Shown: positions 5,927-15,935 of the stretch, one piece after another
How positions within the stretch are numbered: the first letter of the stretch is position 1
How the letters are laid out: every line of letters starts with the position of its first letter
Source of the DNA: Terasakiispira papahanaumokuakeensis
GTDB lineage: Bacteria; Pseudomonadota; Gammaproteobacteria; Pseudomonadales; Halomonadaceae
Reading direction: 5' to 3'
Length of the DNA stretch: 64,000 nucleotides
Assembly: GCF_001709345.1 (NCBI RefSeq)
Contig: NZ_MDTQ01000001.1
Location: forward strand, 744,001-808,000
Notes under the pieces: generated by a model
What the model was told of the DNA's origin: nothing
The model's database searches: none
Seen by the model: the letters and a program-made list of their open reading frames with translations, nothing else
Position numbers and translations under genes: made by a program

Positions 5927-8900
5927 ATGGCGAGTCAACACAAGACCAGCCTGATCATCGAGGGTGATGCGTCGGGCGGTATGGTCATTAAAGCAGCCCC
6001 AGCGTTAAAACAAGCGCAACACACGCTTAATCAAACGGCACAAGAAGCCCAAGCGCAGTTAGATCAATGGGTTAAGCATCTCAAAGCTGATGCTGTTGAA
6101 TACTCAACGCGCCGACTCAGTGAGACTTTAAATCAAACCGATCGGGCGCTAGATGTATTAAGCCAACGTTTGTCACTGAGTGGAAAAGAAGTCGATGTAT
6201 TCAAACGAACTTTGACTCAGGGCGCGAGTGATGCGGCGTCAGTACTCAAGCAGTTGGGAAAGAACTATCGACAAGATGACAAGCAACCTTGGCGGCAATC
6301 CATGGAGGCGATTGTGAGTCGCACTGGGGATCAGCTGGTTGAACGTGAGGCTAAAGTGCTGTCGACGCGTTTGGGGCAATGGGGACAGTCGCTTGATCAA
6401 GTCTTGTCCAAGCTTGAGTTACCTTCTGAAGTGAAAAGCATTGGACAGACTTCTTCCCAGCAACTGATTGCTGTGATGCAGCAGGCCGTGCAGCAAGCTG
6501 CTGCGGGGGAAACGCCGCATATGCAAGCAGCGATAGAAGCGATTGGTCGTCAATCACTTGAGTCGTTGAAAACATTAGGGCAGCAGGCGATTTCACAGCA
6601 AGTCGACCAAAGTCGCCAAGCGCTATCTCAAACGATACAGCAGCAATTGGGGCAACTGACTTTGCCTGGGCAAACCGGTGAAGTCCTAGAAAACCGCAGC
6701 AATCAACTGATTAAGGTTCTGAACCAAGGCGCTCAAGATGCGCTGCAAGGGCGTTCGGTCCACTTAGGTGATGCACTCAACGATATTAAAGACGGTTTGT
6801 TGGGGGATTTGAAATCGGAGGCCAAATCCGTCTCCAGCCAGGTGGTTGACGCAACGCTGGATCGTGTACATGACGACATCTCGAAAAAAATCAGTGAATT
6901 ATCCCTGCCCGGGCAAACCGGTGAAGTCCTAGAAAACCGCAGCAATCAACTGATTAAGGTTCTGAACCAAGGCGCTCAAGATGCGCTGCAAGGGCGTTCG
7001 GTCCACTTAGGTGATGCACTCAACGATATTAAAGACGGTTTGTTGGGGGATTTGAAATCGGAGGCCAAATCCGTCTCCAGCCAGGTGGTTGACGCAACGC
7101 TGGATCGTGTACATGACGACATCTCGAAAAAAATCAGTGAATTATCCCTGCCGGGGCAAACCGGTGAAGTTCTGGAAAACCGCAGTAACCAACTGATTAA
7201 GGTTCTGAACCAAGGCGCTCAAGATGCGGTTCAAGGGCGTTCGGTGCATTTAGGTGATCAAGTTAAGGCCATCAAAGAGGGGCTGTTGGATGACCTGGCT
7301 GATGAAGGTCGACAGATAGCCGGTAATGTCGCCGGGCAGGCGTTGGAGCACACTCATCAATGGTTAGACAATCAAGTCGTTGATCTAGCGTTACCCGAGG
7401 AAACCACCCAGCTATTGACGAGTGCTGTTGATCGCCTTGCTGAGATGGCCCACCAAACGGCCGATGATATGATCGCGGGCAAGTCTGTCGATGTATTGCC
7501 CATGTTGCGGTCATGGGGAGAAGAGACCCTTCAGGGGGCCAAGCAGAAGGCCGTGAACGGCGCTTCGCAATTGATTCAGGATGCACTGAGTGATAACACT
7601 GCGGTGCTCAGCCAGTGGCTGGGGCAAATGGGGTTACCTCAGGCCAGTTCGGCATCTCTTGAGCGCGTGATGACACAGGCCAGTGGCGAAATTTCGACAG
7701 CTGTTCAGACGCTGGCACAGAATTATTTAGCCGGTGAACATACTCACTTTGGCCGTGATCTTAAATCCATCGCCACAGGTAGTCTCGATGAGGTACTGAA
7801 AGGTCAAATTGAGCTGTTAACCGCATCTTTGGGCGACCTTTCCGGTGTGGCTGAGCAGTTGGCCCATTCTTTGGGCGTTAACCCCGAGAAGATGCAAGGG
7901 GTTGAGCATGTACTCCAGCAAGGGACTCAGGCCCTTGATCAGACCTTAAAGCATTGGTCGAGCGCTTTGGTGTCAGGGCAGACTATCCATTTCGGCGATG
8001 ATCTGAAAGGGATGGTGAAAACCACCGGTCAGCAGTTGGTCAGTGAAGGCATTAAAATGCTGACGGATTCACTGTTGAAAAAAGCACCGCAAGTGGAGCC
8101 CATGACACTGGCGGCAAAAGTAGATGCCGGTTCTCAACAAAACATTAAAGGGCTTGGGCAAGAGCTGAAAGGCCTGAATGCTCAGGCTCAAGCTTCAGCT
8201 CAAAGCACGACACAACTGACACAACAAGCGGGGCAGCTAGCGCAGTCTCTAGCGAATGTTGTTCCTGCGTCAAAGCAGGCCTCTTCGGCTTTTGATCAGT
8301 TTGTGAATGCCTCGACTGATCGTTTGGGCCTTTTTGCCTCTGATGTCTTTACCCAGTGGTTTGAAGAGGGCTCATTAGGTTTTGATGACCTGATGGATCA
8401 TGTTGAATCCTCCTTCAAAAATACTATGACAAGCTTGGCCTCCGAGCTGACCTCCTCAACCTTAATGAATGTGATGGGCGGCGGTGGGGCTCAAACAGGA
8501 GGCTTTGATCTCGGTAGCCTGATCGGGATGATCAGCGGTAACAGCAGTGGCGGTAGCTCGGGCGGCCTGAATATCGTTGATATGATCAGTGGTGCTGAAA
8601 AGGCCTGGGATTGGGCTTCTGAAGCCTTGGGCTTTGGTGGCGCATCAACAGTCGCAACGTCATACACCAATAGCGCAATAGGTCAGGGAATTAATAGCTA
8701 TTTGGCTTCAGGAGGCACTGAAGTCACCGGTAGTATACTGGCCTCTGCAACAGGCTCCCAGGCCGCAGCAGCCAATGCATTGCTCATCAACAGTGGTGCA
8801 CCGCCGCTGAGTCTCGCTAGCAATGAAGTGCTACAACAATATGGCATTACTCGAGCCGGGGTCCCAATAACGCAAAGTGGTGCTGCAGGAGCTGGTGGCT

Positions 8901-11557
8901 CTATCGCCTCTGGTTTAGGTACTGCAGCGGCAGGTTATGCGGGTCAATGGGTCGGTGGCCAGCTGGGTCAAGGTATCACCGGGAAGCATGCCAATTCTAA
9001 TATTGGCGCAAGTGTCGGCACCGCAGCAGGCGCCTATTTTGGCAGTATCATTCCAGGTTTAGGGACCTATCTGGGGTCAGCTTTGGGGGGAGCGATTGGG
9101 AGTTTTGCTGATGTTGCGTTTGGCTCGGGTCGAGAGGCTGTTGTGCGGTTTCGACAGCTGGCAGACACGCCCGAAAACGTTTACAAAAACGATCCCAACA
9201 ACGGTATGGTTTGGTACAAAGAGGGCGTTGGCCCTACTTTGGGATACGATACTGACCCCGAAAACGGCAACCTATGGTATAGCTCCGGGAGTTGGGATAA
9301 TGGCAACCTAGGGCGTGGTAGAACTTCAGCGTTTGGTACATACGGCTATTTATCTAAAGATGTGTTTGAGCCTGAGGATTTGGCCAAGTTTCTTGACGGC
9401 CTGAAAATGCTCGATGATTCGGTCGCTCAATTTCTTAATGAATCTGAAATCGCGAATATTAAGGATGATTTAGCAGGCTATTATTATCGTGGAGATGACC
9501 TGCCTGACATTATTGACGATCGCCTCACCATCATGTTTGAAAACGTTGATAGTGAGTTTGATGAAGGGCTGAAACGGCTGGCGCTGTCCGGGGGTAAGTT
9601 GCTCAATGACCGACAGAAAGAGATTTTTGATTCGGTATCCAAGGAGCAGTTGGCGCTTCTTGCTAGTGGTAATGCTGACGACTTGGAGCGAGATCTTTTC
9701 AACCCGTTCGGGTCTGGATATGTTGGGTTAGGCGGCGGAGGTTACGACTTAGATGAGGGCTTGTTTGCAGCCGCTTTTATTGATGCGCTCCAAATTGAAT
9801 CGCTCGGCGAACAAATGGGGGATGCGGTTGCTGAGGATATGTTCTCACGATTCTCTGAATCGTTGGAAAAATCGAAAAATACAGAGCAGATTGATGCGGC
9901 GGCTAACGCCATTTCATCGGTGGCCAACACCATACTATCCCTCGAAGAATCGGTTAAGACACTTAACTTCACCTTCGATGACACCTCTGAAAATGCCTAT
10001 GAGGCTGCCGAAGCGATCAACAAGGCCATGGGCGGCCTTGGGAATTTGCAGGCGGCGCAAACAGCGTATTACCAGAATTATTTCTCTGAAGAAGAGCGGC
10101 GGGCTGATACGTTCGAGTCGTTAAAAACATCACTCACCGATTACTTTGATGCCATTGATGTGGCGATGCCGAAGTCAAAGGCGGCATTTCGGGCCTTGGT
10201 GGAGTCGCTGGATGCGACGACCGATAGTGGGTCTGAGGCGTATGTGGCGCTGATGCAGATTCAGGGCCAGGCGGCACAGTATTATCAGTTGCTCGCAGAG
10301 CAGCAGGCGCAGGCGGCGCAGAATGCGTTGGCGTCATTTGAGCTGCCGGATGACATGCGCAGTTATCTGCAAGATCTCAGTGATTGGGCCACGCAGGAGT
10401 TGGCTCAGATCAGCCAGACTTATGCCGAACGCATCCGCTTGTTGGAGCAAGAGCAGCGCATCGGGCGTGAGTTGCGCCAGTATGTTGAAGAGTTGAAAAT
10501 CTCTGAGCTGAGTCCTTCTGGCCCGTCGGAAAAACTGGCTGAGGCGAGCGCCCAGTTTGCGGCGCTGTTGGTCAAAGCTGAAAACGGCGATATGGACGCC
10601 GCCGGGCGTTTGCGCGGCTCGGCTCAAACTTATCTCGAAAACGCTGACAGCTACTATGGCCGTACCGGTGCCTATACCCATGTGTTTGATGAAGTCATTA
10701 GCGCATTGGATAGCCTGGGTATCGGTTTCATGCAGAGCGATACCACGGCGGAGAAACTCAATGCTGAGATGCTGCGTGAGCAGCAGCGCATTCGGGATCA
10801 TGTCCGTTCAGAGCTGGATTGGGCGCAGCGTCAATTCACCCAACTGACGTCGATCAATCTGTTGTTAGAACAGCTGCCGGAGAGTTTGTCTTCTTCTCTG
10901 GCGGAGATCATTGCGGCTCAAAATACGAATGGAAGCTCTCAAAGTGGTGGTAGTCACGGTGGCAGTAGTGGCGGTAATCACCAGCCCCCCACACAACCCG
11001 ACCGTCCTGCCTTAACTGATGCCGGTTGGGCTGATCAACAAGTCCGTGCTATCGCTGCAGGGATGGTCAGTGAACCTGAATTGCAGCGGGTGATCAGCAA
11101 CTTCCAAGTTGCCCTCACGGATGGCGCGAGCCGTGAGGCAGTTTACAAAAATATGCTCACTGCGCTGATTGATTCGGCCAATTACGACTCCGAGTGGCAG
11201 AAAGTCTACGACTATTATATGGCCAAAGGTGTCGATAAAGTGCCGGGCATGATCAACGGCTCGCACCGCAACGGTTTGGCTTCAGTACCGTTTGATGGTT
11301 ACCGCGCTGAGTTGCATCAGGCGGAGATGGTGCTGCCCGCGCCTTTAGCCAACCATGTGCGTAATAGTGTCGGCCAGTCATCGGTCAATATTCAGCCGAT
11401 GGTGGCGTTGCTGGAGTCGCTGCAAAGTGAAGTCTCACGCTTGACTCAGTTGGTCGGGGCCTCGGCGGATCAGGCCGGTCGCCAACGTGAGCAGCAAATC
11501 AAAGCCACGCAACAAGCCGCTCGGCACGCCCGTCCCACCCCTGTCACGGTAGGATAA
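5927..11557 (+). CDS. Tape measure protein with 81-residue tandem repeats
   Basis: A 1876-residue protein that sets tail length. Residues 1-720 are helical and Gln/Ala-rich, with a repeat of about 81 residues seen at least three times clearly (starting 'LPGQTGEVLENRS' at about 246, 327 and 408) and several more times in degenerate form around the motif 'G-x-S/T-x-H-x-G-D'. Residues about 770-830 hold the lambda-type segment 'VFTQWFEEGSLGFDDLMDHV'. Residues about 950-1070 are Gly/Ala-rich and hydrophobic, as in tape measures that contact the membrane. The C-terminus has the common 'GLASVPFDGYRAELHQAEMVLP' motif. No peptidase or transglycosylase domain is obvious. Length is large even for siphophages. 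Confidence 0.9.
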   Translation: MASQHKTSLIIEGDASGGMVIKAAPALKQAQHTLNQTAQEAQAQLDQWVKHLKADAVEYSTRRLSETLNQTDRALDVLSQRLSLSGKEVDVFKRTLTQGASDAASVLKQLGKNYRQDDKQPWRQSMEAIVSRTGDQLVEREAKVLSTRLGQWGQSLDQVLSKLELPSEVKSIGQTSSQQLIAVMQQAVQQAAAGETPHMQAAIEAIGRQSLESLKTLGQQAISQQVDQSRQALSQTIQQQLGQLTLPGQTGEVLENRSNQLIKVLNQGAQDALQGRSVHLGDALNDIKDGLLGDLKSEAKSVSSQVVDATLDRVHDDISKKISELSLPGQTGEVLENRSNQLIKVLNQGAQDALQGRSVHLGDALNDIKDGLLGDLKSEAKSVSSQVVDATLDRVHDDISKKISELSLPGQTGEVLENRSNQLIKVLNQGAQDAVQGRSVHLGDQVKAIKEGLLDDLADEGRQIAGNVAGQALEHTHQWLDNQVVDLALPEETTQLLTSAVDRLAEMAHQTADDMIAGKSVDVLPMLRSWGEETLQGAKQKAVNGASQLIQDALSDNTAVLSQWLGQMGLPQASSASLERVMTQASGEISTAVQTLAQNYLAGEHTHFGRDLKSIATGSLDEVLKGQIELLTASLGDLSGVAEQLAHSLGVNPEKMQGVEHVLQQGTQALDQTLKHWSSALVSGQTIHFGDDLKGMVKTTGQQLVSEGIKMLTDSLLKKAPQVEPMTLAAKVDAGSQQNIKGLGQELKGLNAQAQASAQSTTQLTQQAGQLAQSLANVVPASKQASSAFDQFVNASTDRLGLFASDVFTQWFEEGSLGFDDLMDHVESSFKNTMTSLASELTSSTLMNVMGGGGAQTGGFDLGSLIGMISGNSSGGSSGGLNIVDMISGAEKAWDWASEALGFGGASTVATSYTNSAIGQGINSYLASGGTEVTGSILASATGSQAAAANALLINSGAPPLSLASNEVLQQYGITRAGVPITQSGAAGAGGSIASGLGTAAAGYAGQWVGGQLGQGITGKHANSNIGASVGTAAGAYFGSIIPGLGTYLGSALGGAIGSFADVAFGSGREAVVRFRQLADTPENVYKNDPNNGMVWYKEGVGPTLGYDTDPENGNLWYSSGSWDNGNLGRGRTSAFGTYGYLSKDVFEPEDLAKFLDGLKMLDDSVAQFLNESEIANIKDDLAGYYYRGDDLPDIIDDRLTIMFENVDSEFDEGLKRLALSGGKLLNDRQKEIFDSVSKEQLALLASGNADDLERDLFNPFGSGYVGLGGGGYDLDEGLFAAAFIDALQIESLGEQMGDAVAEDMFSRFSESLEKSKNTEQIDAAANAISSVANTILSLEESVKTLNFTFDDTSENAYEAAEAINKAMGGLGNLQAAQTAYYQNYFSEEERRADTFESLKTSLTDYFDAIDVAMPKSKAAFRALVESLDATTDSGSEAYVALMQIQGQAAQYYQLLAEQQAQAAQNALASFELPDDMRSYLQDLSDWATQELAQISQTYAERIRLLEQEQRIGRELRQYVEELKISELSPSGPSEKLAEASAQFAALLVKAENGDMDAAGRLRGSAQTYLENADSYYGRTGAYTHVFDEVISALDSLGIGFMQSDTTAEKLNAEMLREQQRIRDHVRSELDWAQRQFTQLTSINLLLEQLPESLSSSLAEIIAAQNTNGSSQSGGSHGGSSGGNHQPPTQPDRPALTDAGWADQQVRAIAAGMVSEPELQRVISNFQVALTDGASREAVYKNMLTALIDSANYDSEWQKVYDYYMAKGVDKVPGMINGSHRNGLASVPFDGYRAELHQAEMVLPAPLANHVRNSVGQSSVNIQPMVALLESLQSEVSRLTQLVGASADQAGRQREQQIKATQQAARHARPTPVTVG
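6671..7156 (+). repeat. Two identical 243-bp tandem repeats in the tape measure gene
   Basis: Unit 1 (6671-6913) and unit 2 (6914-7156) appear identical or nearly so at DNA level; a third unit starts at 7157 and diverges after about 100 bp. The 243-bp period is exactly 81 codons, so copy-number change keeps the frame and alters tape length. Confidence 0.85.
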
Positions 11558-11560
11558 TTC

Positions 11561-12964
11561 ATGACTGATCAAGACTTTCAGCGCTGGCTCAGAGAGCCCA
11601 GCGCGGCCCGCCTATTGCTGGTCGATTTACATCATGCCGAAGGCGTCGAACGGGTGGCCAACGGCGCTTATATTACCCATCCTGATGATGACCCGCCCAA
11701 TACACCGTATCTGGATGTGTTGAGCGAGGCGGTCGACATCACCCAAAGACTGGATGCCCAGCCGAGCTGGGGAGATCTGGCCTTGATCGATGATGGTCAA
11801 TTGGCCCATTGGCGTGCTTATCAATGGCGGGGGCATGAGGTGGTGATGCGGCTCGGCTCACCGGATTGGCCCTTGCGTGATTTTCGTGTGATCGCCCGAC
11901 AACAGTCGGGCGCTATTCTGTCGGCTGATCGGGATCGGTTAACCCTAGGGCTGTATGACCGTTCGGCCCTGCTGGATCAACCCATCGAGCGTGAGGCCTT
12001 GCCTAATGGCGAAGCGGCGCCGCTGGTGTTAGGGCGCGTGTTTTGCGCCCCGGCGGTTCGGGTTGATTCTCAATCCTTGCTGTATCGGGTCTCATGGTTG
12101 CCGGTGACTCGTTTGGTTGTTCGTGATGGTAATGGTCCGGAAATCGCCCATACCTCGCGTTATGCCACCGGATCGTTTATCGCCCGAGCTTACTCTCCAC
12201 GCGCCTTGTGCTGCGATGTGCTGGAGCCTCATCAGACACCGGCGCAAATCGTGCAGTGGGTCGCGGCCCAGTATGGCTTGTCGGTTCATTCTGGCGGGGC
12301 CGCTCAGGCTGAAACGTTGCCCGAGATTACGCTCGGGTTGCGTTATGACGGGGAAGTGACCGGGCGTCAGATCCTGGATGATGTCTGCCAGGCCATTGGC
12401 GGCTATTGGTCGATCGATATAAATGGTCAGCTACGGGTCCAGCGGTTGACGATGCCGGAGCAGGTCGACTTGACGTTAGCCGCAGACGATCTGGAGCAGG
12501 GCAGCATTCAGCTGGATCGGCTGGAATCCCCGTGGCGCTCACTGACGCTGCGTTATGACCGCAACTATGCCCCGATGAACGATATAGCCGGGTCCATCCA
12601 GGATAACCAGCCAGCGCTGGTCGAGCGCCTTTCTGAAGAATGGCGCGCGGTTACTCGCTCGCTGGATGACGTGACCACTGAAGATGATCTGGATCTGAAC
12701 GACTTCCCGCTGGCACAACCTAAAACGCTCTCCACGGTACTCACGCAAAAGGCCGAGGCGGAGCAAGAACTGATCCGTCGGCTGCGATTACACGCTAAAC
12801 GTCGTGAAGTCTGGTCGATGACCGCCTTCCTTCCCCCTTTTGAACTGTCGCCCGGCGTCGCGGTGCGCGTTCGACACCCGGCCCTGGCTGAACGTATCGG
12901 TCGGGTGATCAGCGTGTCGGCCTCGCCGACGTCCGGGCGTACGTCCTTGGAGATCTGGTACTGA
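11561..12964 (+). CDS. Tail tip/hub protein
   Basis: A 467-residue beta-rich protein directly after the tape measure gene. It has the layout of baseplate hub proteins: an N-terminal domain with 'LLLVDLHHAEGVERVANGAY' (beginning typical of tail tip proteins that specify 'thing/place' of assembly), a middle domain with 'QIVQWVAAQYGLSVHSGG' and 'GRQILDDVCQAIGGYWSID' as in gp44/gp27-like hubs, and a C-terminal 'PGVAVRVRHPALAERIGRVIS' OB-like part. It would form the distal ring that starts tube assembly. Its stop overlaps the next start (TGATG). Exact family not certain. Confidence 0.6.
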   Translation: MTDQDFQRWLREPSAARLLLVDLHHAEGVERVANGAYITHPDDDPPNTPYLDVLSEAVDITQRLDAQPSWGDLALIDDGQLAHWRAYQWRGHEVVMRLGSPDWPLRDFRVIARQQSGAILSADRDRLTLGLYDRSALLDQPIEREALPNGEAAPLVLGRVFCAPAVRVDSQSLLYRVSWLPVTRLVVRDGNGPEIAHTSRYATGSFIARAYSPRALCCDVLEPHQTPAQIVQWVAAQYGLSVHSGGAAQAETLPEITLGLRYDGEVTGRQILDDVCQAIGGYWSIDINGQLRVQRLTMPEQVDLTLAADDLEQGSIQLDRLESPWRSLTLRYDRNYAPMNDIAGSIQDNQPALVERLSEEWRAVTRSLDDVTTEDDLDLNDFPLAQPKTLSTVLTQKAEAEQELIRRLRLHAKRREVWSMTAFLPPFELSPGVAVRVRHPALAERIGRVISVSASPTSGRTSLEIWY

Positions 12965-13785
12965 TGGCTAACTTACGTATTCTGGCTGAGAACCTTTGGG
13001 ATCAAGCCGAACTCACGGCCTCAAGTCAGGCCATGCCAGTGGATTATACCCAGCGCAGTGAGCGGCCTTTTGTCTGGCGTTCCACCTCAGCCCAATCACA
13101 AACCCTGACCGCCACATTGCCTGCGGCGGCCTATCTCGACTGTATCGCCTTGGCCCGCCATAACCTTGGGGGCCTGGGGTTATGGCGCATTGAATTACTG
13201 CTGGCCGATCAAGTGGTTTATGACTCCAGTACGGTCAGCACCGGCATGCTCATTCCCGCCGGGGTCTTCCGGGCCGGGATTGATGCCTGGGGCGCCACTT
13301 ATAACGACCGCTTGCCGAACACCTCAAGCCTGGGCATTCACTGGCTGCCGGGGCCGCTCGCGGCCGATACCTTCCGCCTCACCTTAATGAGCGAAGGCGT
13401 GGACTACCTCGAAGTCGGCCGGGTCTTCGCGGGCCTTTCTTGGTCACCGCAATACAACCTCAACTGGTCGCCCCAAGTGGAATGGCAAGAAGATGCCGAA
13501 CACGCCATGACCGAAGGCGGCTCACTGCGCACCGTCGGCAGCGGCCGATTACGCCGTCACTTTGCCCTACAGCTGGATTGGCTGAACGCCTCTGACCGGC
13601 AAATGCTCGTCACCGACTTAGCCCGTATGGGCATGCGGGCCGACCTGCTGGTTGCCCTTTACCCTGATGAAGAGGGGCTCAACGCCCTGGAACACACCAT
13701 GGTCTGTCGGCGTGATGCCACCATCAGCCACACCCACAACATGCTGCGTAACTGGCAGACATCCTTATCTTTCCTGGAGGTTTAA
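12964..13785 (+). CDS. Minor tail / distal tail protein
   Basis: A 273-residue beta-rich protein that overlaps the hub gene stop by one base and is followed 2 bp later by the fibre gene. Residues about 30-150 look like a carbohydrate-binding jelly roll ('AAYLDCIALARHNLGGLGLWRIELLLADQ'), and the C-terminal half ('RRHFALQLDWLNASDRQMLVTDLARMG') resembles the Dit-like part of tail proteins. A role in joining hub and fibres is inferred from order. No enzyme motif is visible. Confidence 0.5.
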   Translation: MANLRILAENLWDQAELTASSQAMPVDYTQRSERPFVWRSTSAQSQTLTATLPAAAYLDCIALARHNLGGLGLWRIELLLADQVVYDSSTVSTGMLIPAGVFRAGIDAWGATYNDRLPNTSSLGIHWLPGPLAADTFRLTLMSEGVDYLEVGRVFAGLSWSPQYNLNWSPQVEWQEDAEHAMTEGGSLRTVGSGRLRRHFALQLDWLNASDRQMLVTDLARMGMRADLLVALYPDEEGLNALEHTMVCRRDATISHTHNMLRNWQTSLSFLEV

Positions 13786-13787
13786 CC

Positions 13788-15935
13788 ATGGCACGACCCC
13801 ACGTGACCCCACCGGAGCCGATTGATCTGACTGATCAACGGATTCAAATCGGGGATACCACCGCCTTTGTCACCAAATTCAATACCACCCAAGATCAGTT
13901 CGAGCGGTTCAGCACCGAGACGGACGCCTACACCACTCAGCTCAGCGCCTTGGGCGACTACCTCGAACAACGCGCCGATAGCGCGGATGCTGACGCCGCC
14001 GCTACAGCAGCTGACCGGCTGGCCGTGGCTGGTGACAAAACCGCCGTCGCGGTTGACAGAGCCGCTGTAGCCGATGACAAAACCGCCGTAGCCAGCGATC
14101 GCCAAGCGGTTGAAACGGCCGCCAGCCAAGTCGCCAACGACCAGCAAACCGTCGCCACCGATAAAACCGCCGTGGCCACCGGCCGCGCAGCGGTTGAATC
14201 TGCCGCCAGCCAGGTGGCCAACGATGCCAGTGCGGCGGCGGAATCCGCCGACAGCGCCAGCAGCAGCGCCCAAACCGCCGCACAACTGCGCGATCAGACT
14301 CAAGCCCTGCGCGATCAGGCCGAGGCCATCGTCGTGGATGACGACGTCCGCGCCGCCATGCGTGATGCTATGGCGGGCTCAGCGGTGACAATCACCAATA
14401 GCACCGCCCCGGGCGCTCCGGCCGGTGGCAGTTGGAGCATTCAGCTCCGAGCGATGAGTCGCCAGGTGGGTGGCCAGGTGGTGAATTTTGCGATCACTTG
14501 GTGGGATGGCCAACAAGAGACGATCTACCCGCCTAACGGGGTATTGTTTGCGTCTCACGCGGTTGATCGCCCCGTCGGCGAGACGGTGACCGCGACCGTA
14601 ACGGCCTACGATGACATCGGCAACGAGAGCGAGCCTTACCCGATCACCGCCACGGTGTCCGCCGATGCTGCCCCCACGGGCACCGTGTCGATCGGTACCG
14701 TTACGCAGGCCCAGCCAGGCGATACCATCCAGTTTGCGTTTACGGGTGCGACAGATCCTGATGGCGGCAGTGTGATGTACCAAGTCGTCGACGAGGCAGG
14801 ACTAACGTGGAGCAAAACCACGGGCATCGTCGCTGGCGAGATCGTGACCGCCAGCGTGCCGCTGAGCTATGAGGGCTCGCCTGCGCTGGTTTCAGCCTGC
14901 GCGGTGAGTAGCCGAGGCGTTCAAGGTGCGGCAGCGACCAAGTCCATCACCATCAGCCGCGCCGACATCATCGGCGTTTCGTTGCTCGAAACCGGCGGCC
15001 CCGGCGGCACTTGGCAGCATATCGACGTCAACGGCAACGCTATAGCTCGCCCGTCCACGAGTTGGTTTAACTCCCATCCGGTGTGGGGGGGCATGTCAGA
15101 CCAGATGATCGACGGCCAGCATATGGTGTTTGTGCCGCGATTCTACTACAAACGGGGCGAGGATGCGTTAGGTAACGATGCGTGGTGGATCAGCCCAGTG
15201 GAATACGCCGGGTTCACACTCATGCCCGCGTTTATGTATGGCGGCAGGGCGATTGATGGTTTTTGGGTGGGCAAATATCAGGCCAGTCTGATCGGCGATG
15301 AACTGGCCTCACGCCCCTGGGTGTTGCCAGCGGTGTCTAAAACCCTCGCTCAATTCATGACGCATGCCACTAATCGCAATAGCGGTGGCGTGCAGGGATT
15401 TCGCATCTGGCACTACGACATGTGGCTAGCGGTCCAGTGGCTCTATCTGATCGAAAACGCTACGATGGACAGTCAAGCCCACACCGGCAGGGGTCGGGTC
15501 TCCACAGGCAGCGCCGCCAGCGTCTCAACGGCCGATGTGGCTGAGGCGACGTATCGCGGCATCGTCGGCCTGTGGGGCAACGTCTATCAATGGATGGACG
15601 GCGCAAGGGCACTGAACGATGTCATTGAGCGACGCAGCTATAACGGCAGCTGGACGTCAACAGGTGAATCGGTGTCGAACTCCGGTAGCGCAAATTATCC
15701 GCTGACCTTCAGGCCGTCATCACCCCAGCAGTTTATTGCAGGCACCTATCGGACAGGCAATGGCAATGCGACATTGCCAGACTATGTGCGCTGGCGAAAT
15801 GGCGGCGAATACTATCCCTTTGTCGGCGGCAGTTGGAGCACTGCGGCGAGTGCCGGGCTCTGGTACGTCAATTGCGGCGGTTCGGCTTCGAGTGCGTACA
15901 GCCACGTCGGGGCGCGGCTCGCGAGGGTGGTGTGA
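13788..15935 (+). CDS. Tail fibre with C-type-lectin-like (DGR-target-like) receptor domain
   Basis: A 715-residue receptor-binding protein. Residues 1-60 ('MARPHVTPPEPIDLTDQRIQ...') are shared with the second fibre gene and probably attach to the tail. Residues about 60-190 are Ala/Asp-rich repeats ('GDKTAVAVDRAAVADDKTAV'), a trimeric coiled coil. Residues about 200-400 are Ig-like beta domains. The last about 300 residues form a C-type lectin/FGE-like fold: 'GFRIWHYDMWLAVQWLYLIE', 'GIVGLWGNVYQWMDG', and the terminal 'GGSWSTAASAGLW' ... 'VGARLARVV', the hallmark of Mtd/TaqVP-like variable proteins. No reverse transcriptase is nearby, so diversification is unproven. Confidence 0.8.
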   Translation: MARPHVTPPEPIDLTDQRIQIGDTTAFVTKFNTTQDQFERFSTETDAYTTQLSALGDYLEQRADSADADAAATAADRLAVAGDKTAVAVDRAAVADDKTAVASDRQAVETAASQVANDQQTVATDKTAVATGRAAVESAASQVANDASAAAESADSASSSAQTAAQLRDQTQALRDQAEAIVVDDDVRAAMRDAMAGSAVTITNSTAPGAPAGGSWSIQLRAMSRQVGGQVVNFAITWWDGQQETIYPPNGVLFASHAVDRPVGETVTATVTAYDDIGNESEPYPITATVSADAAPTGTVSIGTVTQAQPGDTIQFAFTGATDPDGGSVMYQVVDEAGLTWSKTTGIVAGEIVTASVPLSYEGSPALVSACAVSSRGVQGAAATKSITISRADIIGVSLLETGGPGGTWQHIDVNGNAIARPSTSWFNSHPVWGGMSDQMIDGQHMVFVPRFYYKRGEDALGNDAWWISPVEYAGFTLMPAFMYGGRAIDGFWVGKYQASLIGDELASRPWVLPAVSKTLAQFMTHATNRNSGGVQGFRIWHYDMWLAVQWLYLIENATMDSQAHTGRGRVSTGSAASVSTADVAEATYRGIVGLWGNVYQWMDGARALNDVIERRSYNGSWTSTGESVSNSGSANYPLTFRPSSPQQFIAGTYRTGNGNATLPDYVRWRNGGEYYPFVGGSWSTAASAGLWYVNCGGSASSAYSHVGARLARVV
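15823..15932 (+). other. Candidate variable region of the fibre lectin domain
   Basis: The last 110 bp before the stop encode 'GGSWSTAASAGLWYVN' to 'GARLARVV', with conserved scaffold positions (GG-x-W, AGLW, GARLA) alternating with AAY-derivable codons (AGC, TAC, GTC, AAT, TGC, GGC, CAC). This matches DGR variable repeats in form. No matching template repeat is seen in the window. Confidence 0.4.

Noticed and set aside
6671-7300. Tape measure repeats as a CRISPR array
   Set aside because: Repeats are in-frame 243-bp coding units with no spacers between them.
13782-14303. Long minus-strand frame (173 codons), Gly-rich
   Set aside because: It is antisense to the repetitive coiled-coil part of the fibre gene and reflects its codon bias; no ribosome site or family motif.
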